This document shows, one piece after another, positions 9,757 to 17,163 of a stretch of 64,000 bases of DNA. Location: assembly GCA_024225035.1 (NCBI GenBank), contig JAAEMX010000025.1:124001-188000 (forward strand), given 5' to 3'. The stretch comes from Lentisphaerota bacterium. Its GTDB lineage: Bacteria; Verrucomicrobiota; Lentisphaeria; Victivallales; Victivallaceae. Numbering within the stretch: position 1 is the stretch's first letter; every line of letters begins with the position of its first letter. Both the position numbers and the translations under genes were made by a program. The notes beneath the pieces are model-generated. The model was not told the origin of the DNA. It did no database searches and worked only from the letters and a program-made list of their open reading frames with translations.

Positions 9757-10351
9757 ATATTCTCCTCATTTAATATATCATACGCATTTTTACCAGACCC
9801 TGTAATCAATCACATTGCTTTTTCGTGCTCTGCACGACCAGCGTTTAGCCGCTGGACTGCGCCCGGCAAGGTGCCGGTGCCATGTAATGGCGTTGCTTTG
9901 GTCTGAATTGTATTCAGCCTCAAATCAACGCCATAGAGCAGCTGATGCTCCCGCCTTTGTAAGAGTGGCTTTTTGCTTCATACCTTGCTTCATACCTTGC
10001 TTTGTCCGGCAAACCGCATATATCGTTAGCCAATTCTGGCGCAGTTGAATTTTGCATTTGCAAAATACGGCTGCGCGTAAACAGGTGCAGGGCTTTGCCT
10101 TGCTGCTGCCTGCATAAGGCGCGGAAGGAGTTTGAGGGACGAAGGGTTCCTCAAGAAAATGCGTAACGGTTACAGGTCTCAGTAACTTACAAATTAATCC
10201 TCCAGCTTTAAATATAAATTCGGCACATAACTTTTCAAACTATTTATGTGAGAAATATTCATCTAATTTATTGTAGTTCAATAGATTATGATGATTTTGT
10301 CCGACCAATATTCATAAAAGGAATTTTGAGAGATGAATGATTTGATATATT
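9757..10351. other. 595-bp gene-free region with hairpin array A
   Basis: No reading frame here has a convincing start or recognisable product. The stretch 9863-10154 is dense in short inverted repeats and is listed separately. It also has a perfect 12-bp tandem duplication (TTGCTTCATACC, twice, around 9976-9999). The part from 10160 to 10351 is AT-rich and featureless. Confidence 0.6.
9863..10154. repeat. Hairpin array A (six stem-loops)
   Basis: Six inverted repeats follow each other: CCGGC/GCCGG (9863-9877); ATGGCGTTG/CAACGCCAT enclosing CTGAAT/ATTCAG (9887-9934); GAGCA/TGCTC (9936-9950); the 38-nt stem GCGCAG..CTGCGC (10039-10076); a nested stem CAGG-GCAG-GGC/GCC-CTGC-CCTG (10082-10112); and TTGAGG/CCTCAA (10132-10154). 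The 10039-10076 stem is homologous to one in array B at 13409-13446. Function unknown. Confidence 0.6.
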
Positions 10352-10612
10352 TCATCTTTCCTTCAATCTTGGACATTCCGTGTTGGGTATTGGACATTCT
10401 TTCTTTTCTGAAGCGGCTTCGAGTTTATTTATGCGTTCCCAAAGCTCGGCGTATTTGTTGCTGATGACATCTATGAGGTGGTTAAGTTGACGTCGAGTGG
10501 CGGCGTGACGCCAAAAGTTGCGATCGCGTCGATTTCCGGCTTCGCCGATGATGTCGACAGCGTTTCCCAGTTCCGCTATTTTCCCTTCAAGTTCAAAAAT
10601 CCTCTTCTCCAT
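10352..10612 (-). CDS. Small coiled-coil protein, function unknown
   Basis: An 86-residue hydrophilic protein. Heptad-like leucines and isoleucines (MEKRIFELEGKIAELGNAVDII, then LIDVISNKYAELWERINKLEAA) predict two helical coiled-coil stretches around an Arg-rich middle. The C-terminus has two short Cys-containing repeats (KKECPIPNTECPRL). The ATG at 10612 has AGAGGAAG just upstream, which supports it being translated. I recognise no family. Confidence 0.55.
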   Translation of the reverse strand: MEKRIFELEGKIAELGNAVDIIGEAGNRRDRNFWRHAATRRQLNHLIDVISNKYAELWERINKLEAASEKKECPIPNTECPRLKER

Positions 10613-11059
10613 AAATACTTCCTCTTGCCTCGTCTGAAGGAGGCGTTTTCCGATTAATATTTGAGGCAGCGTTTAGTGAAAAGAAATTACTCAGTTATGT
10701 CGGGGACATCGCCCCGGGTCGTACCCGGCGAGACGAAAAGAGCGCCCAATCACACCTGACTTGAGGCCTCGCCAGAAGCCCTACAGAGAATGCAAAAGGG
10801 CGCCCAAAGCTTATGCGCCTATACCATAAAATTTATGATATAGACCTCCTAAACAAAGGGCGCGTTCCTTCAACATCGTTTCTCTGAGTAAAAACTGGCG
10901 AGTTTCAAATCAAAACGCTGCTGAAAGCCGCGATGCTTTCAATATATAATTTTAAATACGTATGTCCGTAAAAAAATCTCCAAAATTAATTGCTACCAAA
11001 ATATAACAACAACCCAAAACAAAATCAAGCTTAATCTCTTAGTCATAGAAAAATATTTA
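10613..11059. other. 447-bp gene-free region with palindromic elements
   Basis: It holds the GC-rich palindrome pair at 10701-10728 and an AT palindrome CATAAAATTTATG near 10826. It also has scattered runs such as GGGCGCCC near 10800. No gene, tRNA or terminator with a clear T-run is visible. Confidence 0.5.
10701..10728. repeat. GC-rich palindrome, inverted copy of a 20-bp element at 13334-13353
   Basis: CGGGG (10701-10705) can pair with CCCCG (10712-10716), and it overlaps the palindrome CCGGGT-CGT-ACCCGG (10714-10728). The 20 bases TCGCCCCGGGTCGTACCCGG (10709-10728) recur exactly, in reverse complement, at 13334-13353. The two copies thus flank the pentapeptide-repeat gene as inverted repeats. 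Confidence 0.65.
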
Positions 11060-13114
11060 TTACTTAAGAATGGACAAAATGTGCGTGTAAAATTCATTCA
11101 TTTTTTCTTTTGGAATTGAAAATTCATTAGAAAAGGTAGTATTCCCCGGGCAGAGTAAATATTTTTTCCCATTTAGCGGATCGAAAGTTCTTTCTTCTTT
11201 TAAGTTTAATTTTTGAATATTAATATCTTTTAAATCAATCATTTTATCAATACATATTATATTTGAAAGTGATTTAAATTGTCTTTCTGCAAATACACTA
11301 TTTATCTTATCTACTTTTTGTGCATAATAAGAATCTGCAAAATTACATTCAGTAAGTTGTGAGTTTAAAAATGATACTGCATACAATTCAGAATTACTAA
11401 AGTCAATATTTCTAAGAATCGAGTTATTGAAATTGCTACCCGATAGTCTTGAATTTTTAAAAGATAAATCATTAGGCAATAAACTGTTTGGCGTTAATGG
11501 GAGTAGGTAGAAATTACATTCCTCCAAAACAGAGTTTTCAAAACTAACTTCATGATATTTAACATTTTTAAAAACCGATTTATTCATATACCTATTCTGA
11601 AAATTACATCCTTCAAGTCTTGAATTTTCGATATAGATAGTTTCACAATATTTATTTTTGAAGAAACCTGAAAAATCAACTCCTGAAAGCTGTGAGTTTT
11701 TTATGCTTAAAGAATTGAAATGACAATTAATAAACTTACATCCATAAAAGCGTATATTAATAAACTTTGAGCATTCAAAAGATATTTCCTTAAAAGATAT
11801 TTTCATAAAAAACATATTTATTAAGCAAGAATTACTAAAGTTAGTCTTGTAAATTGTCTTGCTCATGGTGTTTTTTTGGATGTTGACATTAATCAAATAC
11901 GCGTTAGATAAATCAGCTGAATCTATGGTGTATCCTTCGAATTTTGTGTTAATAAATTTAAATCCAGAAAGGCTCAAGTTCTTATTATGGAATATTTTGA
12001 AATTGTTGTTGTAGATATAAAAACTTGTTTTATAGATAACTTCGTAAATTGATTGTATGTGCCTTGGTATCTTGATCTCTTTGAGCTTACTGGAGAGTTC
12101 TGCTATTTTGGACTCTAGAGTGCTCTTTACTTCTAGTAATTGTTCAATATTTTCAGGGGCTTGCAATTTTATGTCTAAAAGTTTTAGCTTTACTTTTAGT
12201 TCTTGAGCTTTTTCAGCTTCTTCATATGCTGATTCGCGTATGTATTTTTCAAGAAAATCCAATATTCTCTCGTTTTCAAACAGTGATTTTGATGGTTCAT
12301 TGTTTTCCCAGAAGTTATTCAATATTTCTTTAAAAAACTCATGTACTTGTTTTGGGAAATCAGTTCCTTCCTTTTTGTAGTATTCACCTAGAGCAAAAAC
12401 TGCACTTACTTTTTGCGCTTCAGAGATTACAAAATTTTGTTCATTTCTTTCCCATTCTATGATTTTCTGATTTTTTCTGAAAAAATTCCATAGATATGTA
12501 TTTTCTTTTATACTAAGTTCCTTTTCAACATGCTCTTGGTCCTTACGCTTGTTTTCATCTCTCCAATGCCAAATCAGGTAACCTGGTACAGCTGCCATAA
12601 AAAGTGGTAATATTCCTTTAAGCCATTCATTACCCTTAATAAATGGAGATATTTTTTCGAAGAAAATCACGATTATTAAAAGTTCGATCAATACAGTTAA
12701 ACTTAAGAAATGCTTACGTAGAGAACCTTCTAGGAGCTTTTTGTCTTTTAATTTAAACTTTTGATATATAAAATACAGGAAATAGATAATTATTATAAAT
12801 GCTAAAATCGGTTGCAAAAATGATAGTATAGGCCAATGAGAATGGTTCTTTGAGTTTGCTGGTATAATGGATAGTTTATATGTAGTTTTACCAGAATTTA
12901 CTTCTATAAAGAATGGCCTAGTGAAACTAATAGTTTCTTTTTTAGATAGAGCAGGTGTTAATGGTGCCTTTTTCTTTGTCGATCTTTTTATAACGGTTAT
13001 TTTTTCTGAAGTATTATTATCTTTTGTGTTGATACATCCATTACTTTTACTCGTATATTGAGTAGATACAATAGTGCCAATTATCACTATATTTATAATA
13101 AAGAAGTTAATCAT
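11060..13114 (-). CDS. Membrane-anchored pentapeptide-repeat protein
   Basis: A 684-residue protein of unknown function. It has a hydrophobic N-terminus (2-18), a polar Ser/Thr/Lys-rich stretch, three membrane segments at about 97-116, 137-152 and 165-182, then a helical region (VSAVFALGEYYKKEG) resembling the short helical module found before pentapeptide repeats. A coiled coil follows at about 295-347 and degenerate A(D/N)LxN-type repeats from about 380 to 600 (for example SRLSGSNFNNSILRNIDFSNSEL), predicting a right-handed quadrilateral beta-helix. Gene and surroundings are strikingly AT-rich compared with neighbours, which suggests transfer. It stands alone, flanked by hairpin-rich DNA. 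Confidence 0.85.
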   Translation of the reverse strand: MINFFIINIVIIGTIVSTQYTSKSNGCINTKDNNTSEKITVIKRSTKKKAPLTPALSKKETISFTRPFFIEVNSGKTTYKLSIIPANSKNHSHWPILSFLQPILAFIIIIYFLYFIYQKFKLKDKKLLEGSLRKHFLSLTVLIELLIIVIFFEKISPFIKGNEWLKGILPLFMAAVPGYLIWHWRDENKRKDQEHVEKELSIKENTYLWNFFRKNQKIIEWERNEQNFVISEAQKVSAVFALGEYYKKEGTDFPKQVHEFFKEILNNFWENNEPSKSLFENERILDFLEKYIRESAYEEAEKAQELKVKLKLLDIKLQAPENIEQLLEVKSTLESKIAELSSKLKEIKIPRHIQSIYEVIYKTSFYIYNNNFKIFHNKNLSLSGFKFINTKFEGYTIDSADLSNAYLINVNIQKNTMSKTIYKTNFSNSCLINMFFMKISFKEISFECSKFINIRFYGCKFINCHFNSLSIKNSQLSGVDFSGFFKNKYCETIYIENSRLEGCNFQNRYMNKSVFKNVKYHEVSFENSVLEECNFYLLPLTPNSLLPNDLSFKNSRLSGSNFNNSILRNIDFSNSELYAVSFLNSQLTECNFADSYYAQKVDKINSVFAERQFKSLSNIICIDKMIDLKDINIQKLNLKEERTFDPLNGKKYLLCPGNTTFSNEFSIPKEKMNEFYTHILSILK

Positions 13115-13526
13115 ACTAGCTTTTTCTCACATCCCTATAATTAATATATGCTTCAAGTTTGTAATCTAAATATAATAATTTGCAAAATATGTAAATGCAA
13201 GTGTGATGTAGGCCTCATGATTGCTTTGCAATCTTTCGTTGGCTTGCGGAGGTTTTTCTTGCGCTCTCGCAGGTGGGATTTTGTGGCAGTTGGTTTCGCC
13301 TTTGGCGAGCCGGGTATCCGCCCCGGCGGGCGTCCGGGTACGACCCGGGGCGAGATTGTTTTTATTTGTGCCTCTGTCGAGTCTTTAGGTAAAAAAATCC
13401 GACGTTCGGCGTGGTTGAATTTTGCGTTAGCAAAATACGACCACGCACACCAAAACGCCCTCCGTCGCACGGAGTCGCGATCCAACGGCGATCCGTTGGT
13501 CGTGCGTCAGCACGAAATCCCCCAAA
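13115..13526. other. 412-bp gene-free region with hairpin array B
   Basis: The DNA between the pentapeptide gene and the leuA-like gene switches sharply from AT-rich (13115-13225) to GC-rich (13230-13526). Frames across it have no recognisable product. The GC-rich part is occupied by the seven stem-loops of array B. Confidence 0.6.
13296..13515. repeat. Hairpin array B (seven stem-loops)
   Basis: Seven perfect or near-perfect stems with 3-6 nt loops in 220 bp: TCGCC/GGCGA (13296-13308); GCCGGG/CCCGGC (13309-13327); CCGGGT/ACCCGG (13334-13348); the 38-nt stem GCGTGG..CCACGC (13409-13446); CTCCGT/ACGGAG (13460-13474); CCAACGG/CCGTTGG (13482-13499); TCGTGC/GCACGA (13500-13515). The last ends 11 bp after the leuA-like stop codon, so the array would sit in that gene's 3' UTR. 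The 38-nt stem is homologous to 10039-10076. Confidence 0.7.
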
Positions 13527-15068
13527 CTAATCCCCATTCAAAACAAGGTTCAGCATTTTGCTGGTGGCTTCGATGGCTGCCGCTGTCTGGTCGGAATCCA
13601 CGCCGATGGTTATTATCGGACGAACGTCTCCGCTTTCCCATGTGATCGTGGTTTCTACCAGAGCGTCGGTTTTGCCGCCGGGTGGGATGCGTACTTCGTA
13701 GTCGAGCAGTTTCGGAATGGTCACGCCGAATTGCTTCATGCCGTTGCGAACGGCTTTCATGAAGGCGTCGTAACCACCGTCGCCCTTGGCTACGGCTGTG
13801 ATTTCTTTGTTTTTGTATCTGAGAACTACTTCAGCGGTTGGAGTTGAGTCGCTGCCGCTGGTTATGTGGTAGTTGACGAATTTGACTTTTTCCTGAATCG
13901 GCGTGCGCAGTACATCTGAAATGATGAACGGCAGGTCAGCCGGAGTGACGCTTTCTTTTTTGTCGCCTAAGCGAACGATATGATGCAGGACTTTTTTACG
14001 GACGTCCTCATCAAGTTCGAGACCAAGATCCTCGAGATTCTTTTCAAGTGAAGCCTTGCCGCTGAGTTTGCCGAGGGCATAGAGGCGGCGGCGGCTGAAA
14101 CGCTCCGGTAGGAGCGGATTGGCGTAGAGGTTACCTTTTTTGTCGCCGTCAGCGTGAACTCCGCAGGTTTGTGTGAAAACATCGCAACCGACAATTGGCG
14201 TGTTCCAACTGTTGCGTTTGCCGGAGATGTTTTGCACTACGGTTGAGGCGAACTGCAGTTGTTTTTCGGAGATATGAGTTTTGCGGTCAGTCATATCCTG
14301 AATAGCCACCGCTATTTCGCTGAGTGACTGGTTTCCGGCACGCTCGCCGAGACCGTTGACAGTAGTATGGATGCCGCTGATTCCGGCTTCAACCGCAGCC
14401 AGTGAGTTAGCGGTTGCCATGCCGTAGTCGTTATGACCATGGAAGTCGAGTTTCACGTTAGGGAAGGCGATATAGAGCCATTCCAGGTAACGGGTGATTT
14501 GGGCAGGGGTGATAACGCCCAAAGTGTCCGGCAGCATATATCTGGCTACCGGGAGATCTTTAAGATACATCATAAAAGCATGGACATACTGAAAGCTGTC
14601 ACGCATGCCGCTTGACCAGTCTTCAAGATAAAGATTGACGGTCAGGCCTTTTGATGTGGCATAACGGATTTCGTCGGCTACCTGTTTATAGTGTTCTTCA
14701 GGAGTTTTGCCTAACTGAACACGGCAATGTTTTTCAGAGCCTTTGGTCAGCATGTTTATAGTCTTGCCGCCAACGTCACAAATCCAGTCCACTGACTTGC
14801 CGCCATCGACAAAGCCGAGGATTTCAAGACGATCGGAAAGGCCGCGTTTTTCAGCCCATTCAATGATGCTGCTCAGTCCTTTTTGCTCGCCTTCGGAAAC
14901 ACGGGCAGAGCCGATTTCAAGGCGGTCGGCGCGGACTTTTGTCAGCAACAGGCGGGCTAATTGTAGTTTTTCAGCAGGTGTATAGGCCACGCCGGGAGTT
15001 TGTTCGCCGTCGCGCAGCGTGGTATCCATGATTTCAACGTAACGATTAAATCTGTTTTTTTCTTTCAT
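13527..15068 (-). CDS. 2-isopropylmalate/citramalate synthase-like enzyme with LeuA regulatory domain
   Basis: A 513-residue enzyme of the DRE-TIM metallolyase family, which condenses acetyl-CoA with a 2-oxo acid. The catalytic start MDTTLRDGEQTPGV carries the metal Asp and Arg. The metal-binding HGHNDYGMA and the GLGERAGN motif follow, and the last 130 residues form the LeuA allosteric dimer domain. The sequence resembles the divergent LeuA2-type enzymes annotated as isopropylmalate synthase in Bacteroidetes (DRLEIGSARVSEGE, GFVDGGKSVDW). Whether it makes isopropylmalate (Leu) or citramalate (Ile) cannot be read from sequence. The Ile-rich leader peptide upstream favours citramalate synthase in isoleucine synthesis. 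Confidence 0.85.
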   Translation of the reverse strand: MKEKNRFNRYVEIMDTTLRDGEQTPGVAYTPAEKLQLARLLLTKVRADRLEIGSARVSEGEQKGLSSIIEWAEKRGLSDRLEILGFVDGGKSVDWICDVGGKTINMLTKGSEKHCRVQLGKTPEEHYKQVADEIRYATSKGLTVNLYLEDWSSGMRDSFQYVHAFMMYLKDLPVARYMLPDTLGVITPAQITRYLEWLYIAFPNVKLDFHGHNDYGMATANSLAAVEAGISGIHTTVNGLGERAGNQSLSEIAVAIQDMTDRKTHISEKQLQFASTVVQNISGKRNSWNTPIVGCDVFTQTCGVHADGDKKGNLYANPLLPERFSRRRLYALGKLSGKASLEKNLEDLGLELDEDVRKKVLHHIVRLGDKKESVTPADLPFIISDVLRTPIQEKVKFVNYHITSGSDSTPTAEVVLRYKNKEITAVAKGDGGYDAFMKAVRNGMKQFGVTIPKLLDYEVRIPPGGKTDALVETTITWESGDVRPIITIGVDSDQTAAAIEATSKMLNLVLNGD

Positions 15069-15101
15069 TAATATATTACTCCATACCCCAAGTCATAATT
15101 C

Positions 15102-15136
15102 AAAAAAAGCCATGAACATTGTAGAGAGTCCATGGC
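15102..15136 (-). terminator. Attenuator terminator in the leuA-like leader
   Basis: On the minus strand GCCATG (15136-15131) pairs with CATGGC (15114-15109) and is followed at once by seven T residues (15108-15102). It lies 34 bp before the leuA-like start codon and after the leader ORF. No other gene on that strand could use it, so it must control read-through into the gene. Confidence 0.65.
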
Positions 15137-15205
15137 AATGAAATTCAAATATATGATTTTGAGCAAGTACCTTGAGCTCTCCTGTTTTGTGTCGGGCCTT
15201 CGTGC

Positions 15206-15286
15206 TTATGCGCAGAAAGACCCGCTGATAATACCGATGGTAATAACAGTCATGTTCAGAGTGCTGATGTACTTGAATTTAGACAT
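15206..15286 (-). CDS. Ile-rich leader peptide for transcription attenuation
   Basis: A 26-codon ORF (ATG at 15286, TAA at 15206) that begins MSKFKYISTLNM, continues TVITIGIISG and ends SFCA. Five of 26 residues are Ile, four of them within the VITIGII cluster, which also has Val and Thr. This is the codon pattern of ilv/thr attenuator leaders. GGAAAAG lies about 12 bases upstream. The terminator 70 bp downstream and the promoter 75 bp upstream complete the layout of an amino-acid attenuator. Family membership cannot be tested for so short a peptide; the case rests on arrangement and codon content. Confidence 0.55.
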   Translation of the reverse strand: MSKFKYISTLNMTVITIGIISGSFCA

Positions 15287-15361
15287 AAGTTTGTTGTCTT
15301 TTCCGTATATTCCGTATAATGTTCAACGCTGGAATTCCCAAATAACAGCGTATGAGATTAG

Positions 15362-15389
15362 ACTATAACCGCAATCCGATAAAATTCAA
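15362..15389 (-). promoter_or_regulatory. Promoter for the leuA-like attenuator transcript
   Basis: On the minus strand TTGAAT (15389-15384) and TATAGT (15367-15362) are separated by 16 bp, close to a sigma-70 consensus. Transcription would start near 15355, about 70 nt before the leader peptide ATG. Confidence 0.5.
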
Positions 15390-15667
15390 GCTTTTAAGCT
15401 TTCGGGCAAATCACATGGTGTGCTCAAATAATGAGTTATTTGGTAAATAACAACCTGCTAATTTGCAAATACTGGCTTTTAAGATTAAACTATTCCGGTT
15501 TATATTGATGAAATAAATATTTGTATAATTGGTCAGCACGACTGAAAGCCTGGCCGGCAATAGATCTAAATGACGCCCTCCAGCAAATGGAGCGGTTTTG
15601 CAGGAGCAGCCACATATTTGAAAAACGAGGCCGACGTTTGGCCCGGTAAAATTTAAGGTGAGTATTT

Positions 15668-16657
15668 ATGTTGGAGATTGTTTCTTCTGAGAAAGAATGC
15701 AGAATTTACCGAATCGAAACAGAAGCCGAATGCACAAGCGAAGAATATATTGCAACCACTCCCGGGACTAGAGCTATCTGCAATGACAGCGCATTGGCTG
15801 GAGTCGATTACACTTGCGCACTGAAAAAATCATGTTCAGATGTCCTCAAAGGACTGAAATCTTCCGGCGTGCTTAATATGGAAGAGAAAGACACTATAGT
15901 ATTTAATGTACTGCGCGGTGGTTTAAATTTTGGATTACGCGAGGCGCTTGCTTCAGCCTACAACTGGAATCGTCATGGTTCAGCTTTTATCAGCGCCCAG
16001 CGAGTCCGCAAAAGCCGCAATTCTGAAGAGTGGCACATTACTGAAAGCCATTATAAGAAGGTATACGTGCCGGATAACGCATGGGTGGTTCTCGGTGATG
16101 TTGTGGCAACGGGCACCAGCTTGGAGTACGCTATGGAGGAGTTGAGCCGTGCCGTTGAACAATCCGGTTCTCAACTGAAAGGTATTTTATTTTTTACTTA
16201 CGGCGGACGACGTTCCGGCGAAATCATCAGCCGTACCGATAAAATCTGCCGTGAAAAATTTCCTAACTACGAAAAAAGCGTACTGGTCTACCTGGAAGGG
16301 CGTTTTGAAGTCCCTGAGCCTGCGACACCGCTTTCAATAAAAATTACCGGTACGGACTTGATCCGCTACCAGTCGCTACTGGCTCCTGAATTTATTGAAT
16401 CCCAATACGAAAATCCGACTTATCCGCTGGAACGCTGCGCAATTTATGATGCCGGCTCAAGAGCTTTCTGGCTGCCTGAATATCTGGCTGACGTGCACTC
16501 TTACTGGGCACAAACCCGCAGTCTGGCTGAAGGTATGGATTTTTGCGACTTGCTTAAAGAACGTATGCCGCGACTTGATTGCGACCGCTTTGGCAAAGTG
16601 GATTTGCGTGAGTTGTGTGACCAGCAAATAAATAAGATTGCTGAGTTGATGAAATAA
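15668..16657 (+). CDS. Orphan phosphoribosyltransferase-like protein
   Basis: A 329-residue protein with a type I phosphoribosyltransferase core. VVLGDVVATGTSL (about 140-152) is the PRPP-binding loop, and FNVLRGGLNFGLREAL (79-94) looks like the pyrophosphate loop. The region after about 225 is a C-terminal extension (TDLIRYQSLLAPEFIE, then a Trp-rich section) that I do not recognise and that probably sets the substrate. The usual second acidic residue of the PRPP motif (DD) is Gly-Asp here. The gene stands alone and is followed by a terminator-like structure, so context gives no pathway. Confidence 0.7.
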   Translation: MLEIVSSEKECRIYRIETEAECTSEEYIATTPGTRAICNDSALAGVDYTCALKKSCSDVLKGLKSSGVLNMEEKDTIVFNVLRGGLNFGLREALASAYNWNRHGSAFISAQRVRKSRNSEEWHITESHYKKVYVPDNAWVVLGDVVATGTSLEYAMEELSRAVEQSGSQLKGILFFTYGGRRSGEIISRTDKICREKFPNYEKSVLVYLEGRFEVPEPATPLSIKITGTDLIRYQSLLAPEFIESQYENPTYPLERCAIYDAGSRAFWLPEYLADVHSYWAQTRSLAEGMDFCDLLKERMPRLDCDRFGKVDLRELCDQQINKIAELMK

Positions 16658-16670
16658 CTTGATAAGAGGT

Positions 16671-16712
16671 GGCGCGGCATTCGTACCTGGCCGTCTTAGT
16701 CGCCGTTTTTTT
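16671..16712 (+). terminator. Terminator after the PRTase-like gene
   Basis: GGCG (16671-16674) with CGCC (16701-16704) encloses a CGGC/GCCG stem. A run of seven T residues follows. It lies 13 bp after the stop codon. Confidence 0.55.
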
Positions 16713-16730
16713 AATAATTACTGCTATTTT

Positions 16731-16757
16731 AAGTAAGGTATTTATAATACTTTACTT
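16731..16757. promoter_or_regulatory. 12-bp inverted repeat upstream of the kor operon
   Basis: AAGTAAGGTATT (16731-16742) pairs over all 12 positions with AATACTTTACTT (16746-16757), with one G-T pair and a 3-nt loop. It sits 150 bp before korD with no T-run, so an operator for the kor operon or a 5' UTR stem is more likely than a terminator. Confidence 0.45.
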
Positions 16758-16907
16758 CTTAAGGCTGTGAGTTTTTGAGCTTGCCGTATTCAAAATGATT
16801 TATGGAATCCGGCTGTTGGCTTGCAATTGGCGTTTGAGAAGTTAAGTTTTTATTTGTCCATTTACTTATGATAAACGTATCAGGTACCGGAGTAAAACGA
16901 GCTTACA

Positions 16908-17150
16908 ATGAATAAAAACAAAATCAAGAAAAAGTTCAAGGTGATCATTGAACCTGATGAATGCAAAGGGTGTGAACGTTGTGTTAACGCCTGCCCGAAA
17001 TCGGTGTTGAAAATGAGTGCGAAACTTAATTTCATGGGGCTTCCATACGCCTATTACACCGGCGACGGCTGCATTGGCTGTTCGGCTTGTTTCTATAATT
17101 GTCCTGAGCCGGGTGCTGTCACCATCGTTGAAATCACCGAGGAGGACTAA
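16908..17150 (+). CDS. korD: 2-oxoacid:ferredoxin oxidoreductase delta subunit (2x[4Fe-4S] ferredoxin)
   Basis: An 80-residue ferredoxin-type protein. Two cluster motifs are intact: [12 protein letters not shown] and [15 protein letters not shown]. In 2-oxoacid oxidoreductases this subunit carries electrons from the thiamine-diphosphate site to ferredoxin. It is the first gene of the korD-korA-korBC set and is followed by korA after 13 bp, which identifies it. The ATG at 16908 has a GGAG about 14 bases upstream. Confidence 0.9.
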   Translation: MNKNKIKKKFKVIIEPDECKGCERCVNACPKSVLKMSAKLNFMGLPYAYYTGDGCIGCSACFYNCPEPGAVTIVEITEED

Positions 17151-17163
17151 CGGGTCTGCTATC

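Larger units (their letters stand above)
15069..15667. other. 600-bp gene-poor region: attenuator leader (minus) and PRTase upstream DNA (plus)
   Basis: From 15102 to 15389 the minus strand carries a promoter, a short leader ORF and a terminator, each listed separately. From 15390 to 15540 the DNA is AT-rich. From 15540 to 15650 there are small inverted repeats (CTCC/GGAG at 15578-15592, GGCC/GGCC at 15629-15643) just upstream of the plus-strand PRTase-like gene. Confidence 0.5.

Noticed and set aside
9815-10048. Plus-strand 77-codon frame in hairpin array A
   Set aside because: Low-complexity translation with no family pattern and no ribosome binding site. It is explained by the GC-rich inverted repeats and a 12-bp tandem duplication.
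13148-13645. Plus-strand 165-codon frame across hairpin array B
   Set aside because: It runs through the palindromes and then antisense into the leuA-like gene, has no ribosome binding site, and its translation shows no domain.
15132-15368. Plus-strand 78-codon frame opposite the leader peptide
   Set aside because: No ribosome binding site or recognisable protein. The minus strand has a coherent promoter, leader ORF and terminator in the same stretch.
17017-17163. Upstream extension of the korA frame
   Set aside because: It overlaps the confident korD ferredoxin gene in another frame, and the extra residues do not resemble KorA.
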